From positions 1 to 41,519 of the forward strand of contig CAMGDK010000001.1 of the NCBI GenBank assembly GCA_946042285.1: 41,519 nucleotides of DNA, written 5' to 3'. Below are positions 14,294 to 23,735 of this stretch, one piece after another. The notes beneath the pieces were generated by a model, which had not been told where the DNA came from, did no database searches, and saw only the letters and a list, made by a program, of their open reading frames with translations. The position numbers were made by a program, and so were the translations under genes. Every line of letters starts with the position of its first letter. Positions within the stretch are counted from its first letter, which is position 1. This DNA comes from an uncultured Clostridia bacterium. Its GTDB lineage: Bacteria; Bacillota; Clostridia; Oscillospirales; Acutalibacteraceae.

Positions 14294-14872
14294 ATGGACT
14301 TGTTGAAAGAGAAAATTCTTCGCGAGGGAGAAGTCTATGAGGGCAACATCCTTAAGGTTGACGGCTTCTTAAATCACAGAATAGATGTTCCTTTTATGCG
14401 CAAGGTAGGGCAGGAATTTCACAGATTGTTTAAGGACTACGGAGTAAACAAGATTTTAACAATCGAGGCTTCGGGTATTGCAATCGGCGCTCTTGTCGCA
14501 CAGGAATTTGATTGTCCGCTTGTTTTTGCGAAAAAAACTAAGACGAAGAATATCGCCGGTGATGTATATACATCGAAGGTAGAGTCGTTTACTCACGGAA
14601 CAACCTATGACATTATCGTGTCAAAGCGTTTTCTTGATGAAAATGACAGGGTGCTTATCGTTGATGATTTCCTTGCTATCGGTAATGCGCTCAACGGGCT
14701 TATTGATTTAGTAAACGATAGCGGTGCCACACTTGTCGGCTGCGGCGTAGTCATTGAAAAGGGCTTTCAGCACGGAGGGGACAAGCTTCGCGAGAGCGGT
14801 ATTAAGGTAGAGTCGCTCGCTATTGTAGAGAGTATGGACCACGAAACAGGCACGGTTAGCTTTAGAGAATGA
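14294..14872 (+). CDS. xpt: xanthine phosphoribosyltransferase
   Basis: Xpt converts xanthine and PRPP to XMP in purine salvage. The 192-aa product starts with MDLLKEKILREGEV and has the PRPP loop VLIVDDFLAIGNA (residues 120-132, D124/D125) and LTIEASGI, all typical of Xpt. In Bacillus xpt is under a purine riboswitch; none is visible here. The Shine-Dalgarno (GGTGG) is weak. A BMP-type lipoprotein gene follows after 70 nt in the same direction, linking salvage to uptake. Confidence 0.93.
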   Translation: MDLLKEKILREGEVYEGNILKVDGFLNHRIDVPFMRKVGQEFHRLFKDYGVNKILTIEASGIAIGALVAQEFDCPLVFAKKTKTKNIAGDVYTSKVESFTHGTTYDIIVSKRFLDENDRVLIVDDFLAIGNALNGLIDLVNDSGATLVGCGVVIEKGFQHGGDKLRESGIKVESLAIVESMDHETGTVSFRE

Positions 14873-14888
14873 GCTAACGCAAAAACGG

Positions 14889-14914
14889 TTATTAGGCACT
14901 TTGCCTTTTAATAA
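14889..14914 (+). promoter_or_regulatory. small hairpin between xpt and the BMP gene
   Basis: TTATTAGGCA pairs with TGCC and TAATAA around a CTT loop with a small bulge. A few T follow the inner stem. It may reduce read-through or be a processing site. No clear promoter is seen in the 70-nt gap. Confidence 0.35.
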
Positions 14915-14942
14915 AGAACATATTTCTATGGAGGAAAGAAAA

Positions 14943-16193
14943 ATGAAACTTTCAAAGAAAATTGTTGCTGTTCTTCTTGCTATTCTTGTTGTAGCAGCTT
15001 GCTTTGCAGGTTGTTCATCAAAGGATAACGGTGAAACAACTGCACCTGCAGGAGATTCAGCACAGACACAGGCTGTTACCGATGTAAAGGTTGGCTTCAT
15101 CTTCTTACATGATGAAAACTCAACATACGACCTTAACTTCATCAACGCAGCTAAGGAAGCTTGCAAAAATCTTGGCATTCCTGACGAGAACGTAATCATG
15201 AAAACAAACATTCCTGAGAATGAGCAGTGCTACGAGGCTGCTGCTGACCTTGTTGATCAGGGCTGTGAGTTCGTATTCGCTGACAGCTTCAGCCACGAGG
15301 ATTACTTAATTCAGGCTGCTAAGGAATTCCCTGAGGTTCAGTTCTGCCATGCTACCGGAACAAAGGCTCACACAGAGATGCTTGATAACTTCCACAATGC
15401 ATTTGCTTCAATCTATGAGGGCAGATACCTTGCAGGTGTTGCTGCAGGCATGAAGCTCAACGAGATGATCGAGGCAGGCGACATCAAGGCTGAAGAGGCT
15501 AAGATGGGCTATGTAGGTGCATATACTTACGCTGAGGTTATTTCAGGCTACACATCATTCTTCCTTGGTGCAAAGAGCGTTTGCCCAACAGTTACTATGG
15601 AAGTATCATTCACAGGCTCATGGTATGACGAGACTGCAGAGAAGGAAGCTGCTACAAAGCTTATCAACAACGGTTGCGTACTTATCAGTCAGCATGCTGA
15701 CTCAATGGGTGCTCCGACTGCTTGTGAGAACGCAGGCGTTCCTAACATCTCATACAACGGCTCAACAGTTTCTGCTTGTCCAAACACATTCATCGTTTCT
15801 TCAAGAATTAACTGGGCTCCATACTTTGAGTATGCAATCAAGGCTACTGCTGCCGGTGAGGCTATCGACGCTGACTGGACAGGTACTCTTGCAACAGGCT
15901 CAGTTGAGCTTACAGAGGTAAATGCTCAGGCTGCTGCTGAGGGCACACAGGAGGCTATCGACGCTGCAAAGGCTGATCTTGAGGCAGGCAAGATTCATGT
16001 ATTTGATACTGCTAACTTCACAGTTGAAGGCAAGACTCTTGACACATATCAGGCTGACATTGATACAGATCCTGAGTTCAAGGGTGACACAGAGGTAATC
16101 TCTGACGGTTACTTCCACGAGTCAGAGTATCGTTCAGCTCCTGCTTTCGATGTTCAGATTGACGGTATTGAGCTTCTTAATACTGCTTTCTAA
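14943..16193 (+). CDS. BMP/PnrA-family nucleoside-binding lipoprotein
   Basis: This is the surface-anchored substrate-binding subunit of a nucleoside-type ABC importer (416 aa). A lipoprotein signal (MKLSKKIVAVLLAIL) ends at a lipobox with candidate cysteines C20 (VAAC) or C24 (FAGC), followed by a Ser/Thr/Ala-rich tether. The mature part has the type 1 periplasmic-binding fold with BMP marks: VGFIF, YEGRYLAGVAAGM, MGYVGAYTYAEV, and GVPNISYNG. GGAGGAAAG before ATG 14943 fixes the start. The frame is open upstream without a signal, so the longer form is rejected. The ligand is likely a purine nucleoside, judged from the family (PnrA, NupN) and xpt next door. Confidence 0.9.
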   Translation: MKLSKKIVAVLLAILVVAACFAGCSSKDNGETTAPAGDSAQTQAVTDVKVGFIFLHDENSTYDLNFINAAKEACKNLGIPDENVIMKTNIPENEQCYEAAADLVDQGCEFVFADSFSHEDYLIQAAKEFPEVQFCHATGTKAHTEMLDNFHNAFASIYEGRYLAGVAAGMKLNEMIEAGDIKAEEAKMGYVGAYTYAEVISGYTSFFLGAKSVCPTVTMEVSFTGSWYDETAEKEAATKLINNGCVLISQHADSMGAPTACENAGVPNISYNGSTVSACPNTFIVSSRINWAPYFEYAIKATAAGEAIDADWTGTLATGSVELTEVNAQAAAEGTQEAIDAAKADLEAGKIHVFDTANFTVEGKTLDTYQADIDTDPEFKGDTEVISDGYFHESEYRSAPAFDVQIDGIELLNTAF

Positions 16194-16210
16194 ATTTATT
16201 TAGGTAAAAT

Positions 16211-16242
16211 CCGTGGCCATACAGCTTTTTGTATGGTCACGG
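16211..16242 (+). promoter_or_regulatory. intergenic hairpin after the binding-protein gene
   Basis: A 13-bp stem (16211-16223 with 16230-16242, one G-T pair) closes GCTTTT and is followed by TAATTATG, not a T run. Such stems after binding-protein genes usually protect the upstream message and lower expression of the membrane parts. That role is inferred. Confidence 0.7.
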
Positions 16243-16267
16243 TAATTATGTTTTATGGAGGAAAATA

Positions 16268-17806
16268 ATGAGCGACACATTAGCACTCGAGCTTAAAGGC
16301 ATTACTAAAACCTTTGGTAAAAAGGTTGTTGCCAATAAAGATGTTGACCTTCAAGTTAAAAAGGGCGAAATCCTCGCAGTCTTGGGCGAAAACGGTAGCG
16401 GTAAGACAACCTTGATGAACATGGTATCGGGTATATATTTTCCTGATGAGGGAGCTATTTTTGTTGACGGTAAAGAGGTTGTAATCGGCTCACCGAAGGA
16501 TGCATTCAAGTATAGAATCGGTATGATACATCAGCATTTCAAGCTTGTTGATGTTTTTACTGCTACACAAAATATCGTTTTGGGTATTAAAGACGGAAAA
16601 AAGTTTAATCTCAAAAAAGCAGAGCAAAAAATAAAAGAAATAACGGATAAATACGGTTTTGCAGTTGACTTAAATAAGAGAATTTACGAGATGTCTGTTT
16701 CGGAAAAGCAGACTGTTGAAATTATCAAGGTGTTGTATAGAGGTGCGGACATTCTTATTCTTGATGAGCCTACCGCTGTTTTAACACCGCAGGAAACAAG
16801 AAAATTATTCGACATTCTCCGCAAAATGCGCGAGGATAACAAGTCGATTATCATAATAACTCATAAGCTTCATGAGGTGCTTGATATTTCCGACAGAGTA
16901 GCCGTATTAAGAAAGGGCGAAAATGTCGGTGTAATCAACACAAGCGAAGCTAACGAATCTATTTTGACAGAGCTAATGGTCGGCGCAAAGGTTGAGTTAA
17001 ATATAGACCGTAAGACTCCTAAAAATCCAAGGGAAACACTTGTTATTAAGAACCTTACCGTTAAGGGTGCAGATGGCAAAAATGCGCTTGAGGACATTAA
17101 CTTTACAGTCAACAGCGGTGAGATTTTAGGCATTGCAGGTATTTCGGGATGCGGTCAAAAGGAGCTTCTTGAGGCTATTGCAGGCTTGCAGACAGCGGCA
17201 AAGGGCTCAAGCATATTGTATATGCCGGACGAAAATACTGTTACCGAATTGGTTGGCAAAACGCCGAAGCAAATTCGTAATATGGGTATCGCCTTGTCGT
17301 TCGTGCCTGAGGACAGACTCGGAATGGGACTTGTCGGCAACATGGATATTGTTGACAATATGATGCTTCGCTCGTATAAAAAGGGAAGCACACCGTTCCT
17401 TGAAAAGAAAAATCCAAGCGAGCTTGCAAATACAATTATTAAGGAATTAGAGGTTGTAACACCAAGTGCATCAACTCCTGTAAGACGCTTATCGGGCGGT
17501 AACGTTCAAAAGGTGCTTGTCGGCAGAGAGATTGCACTTCATCCAAAGGTGCTTATGGCGGCATATCCGGTTAGAGGCTTGGACATTAACTCTTCTTACA
17601 CAATTTATAACCTTTTGAATTCTCAAAAGGAGTCCGGCGTTGCTGTTATATTTGTCGGCGAGGATTTGGATGTATTGATTGAATTGTGTGACAGAATTAT
17701 GGTTATTAACTCCGGCAAAATTACCGGAATCGTTGACGGCAGAGAGGCTGTTAAAGAAAACTTAGGTCTTTTGATGACAAAGAGTGTTGAAAAGGAGGAT
17801 GCATAA
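16268..17806 (+). CDS. nucleoside ABC transporter, tandem ATPase subunit
   Basis: This 512-aa protein has two fused nucleotide-binding domains, like NupO/YufO. Domain 1: Walker A GENGSGKTT (40-48), signature MSVSEKQ (142-148), Walker B ILILDEPTA (162-170). Domain 2: degenerate Walker A GISGCGQ (291-297), LSGGN signature (from 408) and PVRGLD in place of Walker B, as is usual for the family. The first signature has Ser where LSVGEQQ has Gly, a small departure. GGAGGAAA before ATG 16268 fixes the start; the earlier frame-open positions cover the hairpin and are rejected. The next gene starts directly after the stop. Confidence 0.93.
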   Translation: MSDTLALELKGITKTFGKKVVANKDVDLQVKKGEILAVLGENGSGKTTLMNMVSGIYFPDEGAIFVDGKEVVIGSPKDAFKYRIGMIHQHFKLVDVFTATQNIVLGIKDGKKFNLKKAEQKIKEITDKYGFAVDLNKRIYEMSVSEKQTVEIIKVLYRGADILILDEPTAVLTPQETRKLFDILRKMREDNKSIIIITHKLHEVLDISDRVAVLRKGENVGVINTSEANESILTELMVGAKVELNIDRKTPKNPRETLVIKNLTVKGADGKNALEDINFTVNSGEILGIAGISGCGQKELLEAIAGLQTAAKGSSILYMPDENTVTELVGKTPKQIRNMGIALSFVPEDRLGMGLVGNMDIVDNMMLRSYKKGSTPFLEKKNPSELANTIIKELEVVTPSASTPVRRLSGGNVQKVLVGREIALHPKVLMAAYPVRGLDINSSYTIYNLLNSQKESGVAVIFVGEDLDVLIELCDRIMVINSGKITGIVDGREAVKENLGLLMTKSVEKEDA

Positions 17807-18913
17807 ATGAGTGAAGCTAAAAAACAGCATGAGCCGTTGCTCCATATAGTTAAAAGAGATGCACTTCCTTGGTATCATTCCTTAGCGATAAGAGCAATTG
17901 CAGTAGTGCTTGCGCTTGTTGTTTGTGCGGTTGTTACCATGCTCCTAACAGGCGAAAATCCTATTAAGGTTTACGCAACAATGGTTGACGGTGCCTTTGG
18001 CACATCAAGAAGAGTTTGGAATTTGATGCAGAGCCTGGCAATGCTTCTTTGTGTCGGTCTTGCACTTACGCCGGCGTTTAAAATGCGATTTTGGAATATC
18101 GGCGGTGAGGGACAGGTGCTTGTCGGCGGTCTTGCAACTGCTGCGTGTATGATTTTGTTCGGCGACAAGCTTCCTAACGGAGTTTTGATTCTTACAATGA
18201 TTGTTGCGAGCATTGCGGCAGGTGGATTATGGGCGCTTATTCCTGCAATATTCAAAGCAAAGTTTAATACGAACGAAACATTGTTTACCCTTATGATGAA
18301 CTATGTCGGTATTCAGCTTGTAGCATATTTCTCAAGAGTGTGGGAAATGCCGAAGGGCTCAGGTACAATCGGTATTATCAATCCATCGACTGAAGCAGGA
18401 TGGTTTCCCGTATTATTTAACCAAAAGTATCTTCTTAACATCTTAATTGTGTTTGCTATCACGATAGCTATGCATATCTACCTTAAGTACAGCAAGCACG
18501 GCTACGAAATTGCAGTTGTGGGTGAATCCGTTAACACTGCAAAATATGCCGGAATCAATGTCAATAAGGTAATCATAAGAACAATGCTTTTATCAGGTGC
18601 AGTATGCGGTATCGCAGGATTACTTCTTGTCGGTGGCACAAGTCATACAATTACTACTGCAACCGCAGATGGCAGAGGATTTACGGCAATCATGGTGTCA
18701 TGGCTTGCAAGGTTTAATCCGATAGTGATGATTGTTACTGCATTCATTCTTGTTTTCCTTGATGCAGGTGCACAGCAGATTGCAACTGTGTTCTCACTTA
18801 ACGAGTCATTTTCGGATATTCTTACAGGTATTATTCTGTTCTTTATTATCGGCAGTGACTTTTTTGTAAACTATGAGCTTAAATTTCGCAAATCACATAA
18901 GGAGGTAAAGTAA
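17807..18913 (+). CDS. nucleoside ABC transporter permease 1
   Basis: This 368-aa integral membrane subunit is of the BPD_transp_2 family (NupP/YufP-like). After a short cytoplasmic N-terminus come about 9-10 hydrophobic segments; family marks are FNIGGEGQ-type FWNIGGEGQVLVGG and GESVNTAKYAGINV. AAAGGAGG upstream and direct abutment with the ATPase stop show coupled translation. It forms the channel together with the next gene product. Confidence 0.92.
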   Translation: MSEAKKQHEPLLHIVKRDALPWYHSLAIRAIAVVLALVVCAVVTMLLTGENPIKVYATMVDGAFGTSRRVWNLMQSLAMLLCVGLALTPAFKMRFWNIGGEGQVLVGGLATAACMILFGDKLPNGVLILTMIVASIAAGGLWALIPAIFKAKFNTNETLFTLMMNYVGIQLVAYFSRVWEMPKGSGTIGIINPSTEAGWFPVLFNQKYLLNILIVFAITIAMHIYLKYSKHGYEIAVVGESVNTAKYAGINVNKVIIRTMLLSGAVCGIAGLLLVGGTSHTITTATADGRGFTAIMVSWLARFNPIVMIVTAFILVFLDAGAQQIATVFSLNESFSDILTGIILFFIIGSDFFVNYELKFRKSHKEVK

Positions 18914-18914
18914 G

Positions 18915-19916
18915 ATGTCACTTTTATCAACATTTGTTGCTTTATTTCCTCGTGCGGTAATGCAAGGAATTCCGATTTTGTACGGTGCTACCGGCGAAAT
19001 CATGACTGAGAAATCAGGTAACCTTAACCTCGGTATTCCGGGTGTTATGTATGTTGGCGGTATCAGCGGTGTAATCGGTGCATTTCTTTATGAGACATCG
19101 CTTGAGTCATTCGATCAAATGAATGGCTTTTTGGCGATAATGATACCGATTCTTTGCACAATTCTCGGTTCTCTTGTAATGGGATTGATTTATTGCTTCT
19201 TAACCGTTACATTAAGAGTTAATCAAAATGTAGTAGGTCTTGCAATGACAACGTTCGGTGTTGGCTTCGGTAATTTCTTCGGTGCATCGTTGATTAAGCT
19301 TGTTGACAGCGATGTTCCGTCGGTTGCACTTTCACACACAAGCGCTTACTTTACCGTTAAGCTTCCGTTTGCATCGTCGTGCGGAGTGTTTGGCGAGCTG
19401 TTTTTGTCATACAGCTTCCTTGCTTACGCGGCTGTTATTATTGCAATTCTTTGCTCGTTCTTCCTCAATAAAACAAGAGGAGGCTTGCATCTTCGTGCGG
19501 TTGGTGAAAACCCTGCAACAGCGGACGCAGCAGGCATCAACGTTAATCGTTCAAAGTATTTTGCAACATGCATAGGCAGTATAATTGCAGGCTTCGGTGG
19601 TCTTTATTATGTAATGGACTACGCTAACGGCGTTTGGTCAAATGAGGGCTTCGGCGACAGAGGCTGGCTTGCAATCGCTCTTGTTATATTCGCAATTTGG
19701 AAGCCGAACCTCGGCATACTGTGTTCAATCCTTTTCGGCGGACTTTACATTGTTTACCTTTTTGTTCCGGGATTGTCACTCAGTGCGCAGGAGCTTTTCA
19801 AAATGCTTCCTTATGTTGTAACGATTATCGTGCTTATCGCTATCAGCATTAAGGATAAAAAAGAAAACCAAGGACCGCAGTCACTTGGATTGTCATATTT
19901 CCGTGAGGAAAGATAA
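18915..19916 (+). CDS. nucleoside ABC transporter permease 2
   Basis: This 333-aa membrane subunit (NupQ/YufQ-like) is the partner of the preceding permease. It shows the family ATGEIMTEKSGNLNLGIPG motif and AVGENPATADAAGINVNRSKY, with about 8-9 hydrophobic segments. GGAGG lies 9 nt before the ATG, 1 nt after the previous stop. It completes the xpt-BMP-ATPase-permease-permease unit and is followed by a terminator. Confidence 0.92.
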   Translation: MSLLSTFVALFPRAVMQGIPILYGATGEIMTEKSGNLNLGIPGVMYVGGISGVIGAFLYETSLESFDQMNGFLAIMIPILCTILGSLVMGLIYCFLTVTLRVNQNVVGLAMTTFGVGFGNFFGASLIKLVDSDVPSVALSHTSAYFTVKLPFASSCGVFGELFLSYSFLAYAAVIIAILCSFFLNKTRGGLHLRAVGENPATADAAGINVNRSKYFATCIGSIIAGFGGLYYVMDYANGVWSNEGFGDRGWLAIALVIFAIWKPNLGILCSILFGGLYIVYLFVPGLSLSAQELFKMLPYVVTIIVLIAISIKDKKENQGPQSLGLSYFREER

Positions 19917-19931
19917 TATCTCAAAAAAAGT

Positions 19932-19965
19932 AAAAGCTATTCCATTTTTTCGGAATAGCTTTTTT
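19932..19965. terminator. bidirectional intrinsic terminator
   Basis: A 12-bp stem (19932-19943 with 19952-19963), T-rich loop, A run on the left and T run on the right. It lies between converging genes and can serve both strands. Confidence 0.85.
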
Positions 19966-19968
19966 GTT

Positions 19969-22689
19969 TTATAAACTATCGACAGTGTTTAGATTTTTAA
20001 CAACCTTTAACTGCTTCATTTCGTCAGGCAGTTCAACTGATTGCGCCGATTCAAGCTCTGTGCAAATATAATCAACCTTTGCCTTGAACGGCTTTTTGTT
20101 GTTGTATTTATCAATGCTAAACCAGTTAAATGAATAATTGATAGCAGGAGCGGCGCCGAGAAAGAGCAGATTTTGCTCTATTTTGCCGACGGAAATAAGT
20201 GTTATCTCGTCAAATTTTATGTCACCGAAATACTTTTTCCATTCGTCACTCTTCATTTTCTCAAGCTTCTTTTTGCTTGCAAACGGAGGCTTGCCCTTGC
20301 TGCAAATTGTGCTGATGATTTTGTCACTGAAGCAGCTTGAATTGTCAAACCTCATAGGGATGTAGTTCCAACCTCTGAAAAGGTCTAATAACTCATCCTT
20401 GTAGTCCTGTGCGTTTTCTTCGTCAAATGCAAGCCAGAATTTTTTATAGTCGTTTTCTCTTGCAACAGCCTTAAAGCGTCTTATTCTTGAAGGAGTTAGC
20501 TTTCCGCCGAGATACCATAATGTGGTGGCATCCTCATCATTGTTGCTGTTGGTGTTGCCTGACTTTATTTTTTCAATAATTGTTTTTGTATTTTTCCTGT
20601 GTGAAATTTCGCCGTTGCCTATCGGACGGTAATCATTGATATATTCAGCAAGTAAGATAGGATTTGTAAAGCTTATATAATTACCGTTTGTAATATCAAG
20701 AAGCTGATCATCGACATATCTCTTTTCGTCGGCAAACAATCGAACGATTTTGTTACTGCTGCAGCATGACAAAATAGGATGATAATCGGTGATAACAATG
20801 TCGCTCGCTTTTGCAAAGTCATACAGCGAATAATTTGACGGCATTTTTTTGATGTGACTGAAAATGCTCAAATCAACATTGTACGGATAATCGCCGGTGT
20901 AAATGTATGCATCGCACGAGTCGTCTAACTCCTTGTCAAGCAGGTAGAGATACGACATGTATTTTCTAAAAAATCTGTATGCTGATTTTTCTTCAATGTA
21001 TCTGTGCTGAGGTGCAATCAAAATAAGCTTTTTGCCGACGCTCGAAATTTCATTCTTTATATTGACCTTTATTGCTTCGTCCGCAAAAGGATGATAATTC
21101 TCAACGGATTTAACACCAAGCTGTTCAACTCTGTATTTATGCTCAAAATCAGCTCTGCCTTGCTCGCTTGAATAGATTGTACAATCGGCAGTCAGCAGTG
21201 ATTTTTGCATGAACGAAAAATCATTTTTGCTTTCGTTTTTTGCAATCAGTCTTACAGTAGGCTTGTCGGCTAAATTATTGATGTATATTTGACCGTCTGC
21301 CTTTGTAAAGTAGTAATCGAGAGGACAGTCGGCAACAACATATTTTGATTTTGCAAGTGCATTGATATAGTCGTCTTCCTTTTTGTTAATAATTGTTGCG
21401 TTTATGCCGTATGACGAAAGCAACTCATCAATGTCCTTGTGCTTCTTTTTGCAGTAAAGCGTTATACTGCTTTCATTTTTCAGCTCAAGCATAAGGCTGA
21501 GCATTGACGGAGAAATTGATTTTGCACAGCTTGAAATGAAGAATGCGTTATTTGTAAGCTCTCCGTTTTGAGCAGCCTTGAATCTTTGCGAAACGTCCTC
21601 GTTCTTTTTCTTGATTTCGGAGAAGGACTTGCATACCTTTTCTTTAATTATTTCATACTTTTGAGTTAATTCTCGGTTGAGCTGCTCCTGCTCATCAGCG
21701 CTTAGCTCTTGGCATTTATCAATGTAATCAAGGAGCGCTTTCTTAGAAAAATAGAAATCCTTAAGCTGATATATTCTGTCAGGCAAATTATATGCAAGAT
21801 ACGGGTTTTCAGCCATATTCGGATAATTCTTTTCAAGATAATCAAAAAGAGTATTTACAAGCTTTTTCTTAAGCTCAAGGCAATCTTTATCATTAACGGT
21901 TAAAAGCTGCTCAAAGCGATAGAGAAAATGGCGTACCGTTACATATTCGATTTCTGTTTTAAAGCAGTCGTACAAGCCTTGAGATTCAAGCTCGGATTTC
22001 ATATAGTCAACTGCATTTACAATATCAAGGGTTGACTCGTTGAATTTGCTCAAAAAGCCGACGCGCTGTCTGTAATCATAAAAGTAGTCGTTGATTACAC
22101 CGATGCTTTTCGCATTTGCCGCAAGAATAAATGCAACGGGAAGATCTTCAAATCTGATGCCTTCCGGAAAATGTGTTTTTGCAAAAAGCTCTCTTTTAAC
22201 AAGCTTGTTCCAAGGGAATGGTGATAGCTTAACAAGCTCGTAAGACTTATCTGCCATTTTGAAGCTTTGGTTAAAATGAAATGTTTTGTTTTGTGTCTTT
22301 TCCTCGGTTTCACCGTCAACATCGTATCTGCTGAAAAGCACTAAATCATTGCCGTCGTCAATAGCCTTTGTGTATAGCTTTTCACACGCGTCAGGCTCGA
22401 TATAGTCATCAGAGTCAACAAACCAAAGGTATTCGCCGCAGCTTTTTTCAACGGCGAAGTTCCTTGCATGGCTAACGCCTTGATTTTCCGTGTTGTAAAC
22501 ATAAAGTCTTCCGGAATTTTCCGCCTGATATTTCCTCAATATCTCAAATGAATTGTCAGTGCTGCCGTCATTAACGGCAATAATCTCAATATCCTCAAGA
22601 GTTTGAGATAAAAGGCTTTTAATACAGCAGTCAAGGTATTCCGATGTGTTGTAAACCGGAAGTATTATGCTGATTTTGCATGATTTCAT
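19969..22689 (-). CDS. two-domain glycosyltransferase: GT2 fused to a TagF-like domain
   Basis: This 906-aa protein has an N-terminal GT-A glycosyltransferase family 2 domain (about 1-240) with ISIILPVYN, NDGSTD (40-45) and the metal site DSDD (92-95). After a helical, charged linker (about 270-380) comes a GT-B domain resembling CDP-glycerol:poly(glycerophosphate) glycerophosphotransferases (TagB/TagF), about 400-720, with VVADCPLDYYF, DGQIYINN near 463 and SDIVITDYHP near 630. The remaining 150 residues are unassigned. The two histidine motifs of active TagF (WHGT and the RHP-type strand) read NLADKP and TGDYP here, so polymerase activity is doubtful. A wall-polymer or capsule role is likely. 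The ATG has GAGG 8 nt upstream and lies 18 nt after the kinase gene. Confidence 0.8.
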   Translation of the reverse strand: MKSCKISIILPVYNTSEYLDCCIKSLLSQTLEDIEIIAVNDGSTDNSFEILRKYQAENSGRLYVYNTENQGVSHARNFAVEKSCGEYLWFVDSDDYIEPDACEKLYTKAIDDGNDLVLFSRYDVDGETEEKTQNKTFHFNQSFKMADKSYELVKLSPFPWNKLVKRELFAKTHFPEGIRFEDLPVAFILAANAKSIGVINDYFYDYRQRVGFLSKFNESTLDIVNAVDYMKSELESQGLYDCFKTEIEYVTVRHFLYRFEQLLTVNDKDCLELKKKLVNTLFDYLEKNYPNMAENPYLAYNLPDRIYQLKDFYFSKKALLDYIDKCQELSADEQEQLNRELTQKYEIIKEKVCKSFSEIKKKNEDVSQRFKAAQNGELTNNAFFISSCAKSISPSMLSLMLELKNESSITLYCKKKHKDIDELLSSYGINATIINKKEDDYINALAKSKYVVADCPLDYYFTKADGQIYINNLADKPTVRLIAKNESKNDFSFMQKSLLTADCTIYSSEQGRADFEHKYRVEQLGVKSVENYHPFADEAIKVNIKNEISSVGKKLILIAPQHRYIEEKSAYRFFRKYMSYLYLLDKELDDSCDAYIYTGDYPYNVDLSIFSHIKKMPSNYSLYDFAKASDIVITDYHPILSCCSSNKIVRLFADEKRYVDDQLLDITNGNYISFTNPILLAEYINDYRPIGNGEISHRKNTKTIIEKIKSGNTNSNNDEDATTLWYLGGKLTPSRIRRFKAVARENDYKKFWLAFDEENAQDYKDELLDLFRGWNYIPMRFDNSSCFSDKIISTICSKGKPPFASKKKLEKMKSDEWKKYFGDIKFDEITLISVGKIEQNLLFLGAAPAINYSFNWFSIDKYNNKKPFKAKVDYICTELESAQSVELPDEMKQLKVVKNLNTVDSL

Positions 22690-22707
22690 TTTAACGACCT
22701 CGTTATA

Positions 22708-23616
22708 TTATTTGTAGTATCTTTGCTTGTATTCGATAAGCTCCTTCTCGCTCACCCAAGCACTGAGCGCGCCAACGGCAGTTACAGCCTTTCCGCCTGT
22801 AATGTTGCCGAATTCAATGCAATCCCTAAGCGGATAATCGTAGAATAAGCCATACATAAATCCAGAAAGGAATGCATCGCCTGCACCCGTAGAGTCAACA
22901 TTTTTGAATTCATCAATGCTTGGCGAAAAGAAATATTCGTCACCGTCAATGCCGATGCAGCCGTCTGCATCAACCTTAACAACAACCTTGTCAAAGTATT
23001 TCTTGAGCGCGTATGCCGCTTCCTTTTCGTCAGTGGTGTTAGTTATTTTTAATGCTTCCTTGCGGTTGGGAGTGTAGTAGTCAGCAAGTGTGAGATATTC
23101 GTCGTACTTTTCAAAGCCGAGCTCGTCGTCCCAGCCTGTGTCAAGAACAAGAACAGTACCCTCGTCCTTAAGCCTTTTGTACACCTCTTTGAATCCGCCT
23201 ATTTGCATCATGCAGATTTTTGAGCCCTTTGCAATTTGATAAAAGGTCTCTAAAGCATTGTCGTCAGGCTCGATTGTACCCTTTCCGTAGGTGAAGAAGG
23301 TTCTGTCCTTTGGCAAAATGATTGCAGATGTAATGTTAAGCGGAATTTTGTCACCGCTGTAAAGGTTAGTGGGCGACACACCGTTTTGCGTAAATTTGTC
23401 CTTTGCAAACTCGGAAAAAATATCGTTTCCAAGCTCTGTCGCTATTTTAGTCTCAATCCCGAGTCTGCCGAGATTGATGAGCGTTGCAGGCAGTCCTCCG
23501 CCAAGCTGAAGAGAAAAGTCCTTGCAATAAAGCTCCTCGCCGACATCGGGTATTCTTTCCATTCCCTGATAAAGCAGGTCAACGTTTGTTGCACCTGCAC
23601 CTGAAATAAATGCCAT
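22708..23616 (-). CDS. PfkB-family carbohydrate/nucleoside kinase
   Basis: This 302-aa ribokinase-superfamily kinase phosphorylates a sugar or nucleoside with ATP. The substrate-side LGGGLPA (38-44) and the ATP/anion-hole motif DSTGAGDAF (about 240-248, with the base Asp) are intact. Sequence alone does not tell ribokinase, fructokinase or nucleoside kinase types apart. It is the first gene of a two-gene minus-strand unit with the glycosyltransferase. GGGAG lies 8 nt before the ATG. I did not find a convincing minus-strand promoter in the 23617-23735 gap. Confidence 0.88.
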   Translation of the reverse strand: MAFISGAGATNVDLLYQGMERIPDVGEELYCKDFSLQLGGGLPATLINLGRLGIETKIATELGNDIFSEFAKDKFTQNGVSPTNLYSGDKIPLNITSAIILPKDRTFFTYGKGTIEPDDNALETFYQIAKGSKICMMQIGGFKEVYKRLKDEGTVLVLDTGWDDELGFEKYDEYLTLADYYTPNRKEALKITNTTDEKEAAYALKKYFDKVVVKVDADGCIGIDGDEYFFSPSIDEFKNVDSTGAGDAFLSGFMYGLFYDYPLRDCIEFGNITGGKAVTAVGALSAWVSEKELIEYKQRYYK

Positions 23617-23735
23617 TGCTATATCTCCCGTATAAGATTATCGTAATGCATTTTTTATGCAATAAATGTAAAAACTCAAAATTATTATATTATAAAAAGG
23701 TTACAAAGTAAATAGAACTGTAATATATTTTTATG

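Noticed and set aside
14901..14942. An N-terminal extension of the BMP lipoprotein
   Set aside because: It would place 14 polar residues before the signal peptide. A clear ribosome binding site serves ATG 14943.
16229..16267. An N-terminal extension of the ABC ATPase gene
   Set aside because: It would translate through the 16211-16242 hairpin. The Shine-Dalgarno GGAGGAAA and the family N-terminus both point to 16268.
23637..23720. A minus-strand promoter for the PfkB operon (TATAAT-like strings around 23685-23695)
   Set aside because: The region is so AT-rich that TATAAT-like strings occur by chance, and no -35 box stands at 16-18 nt.
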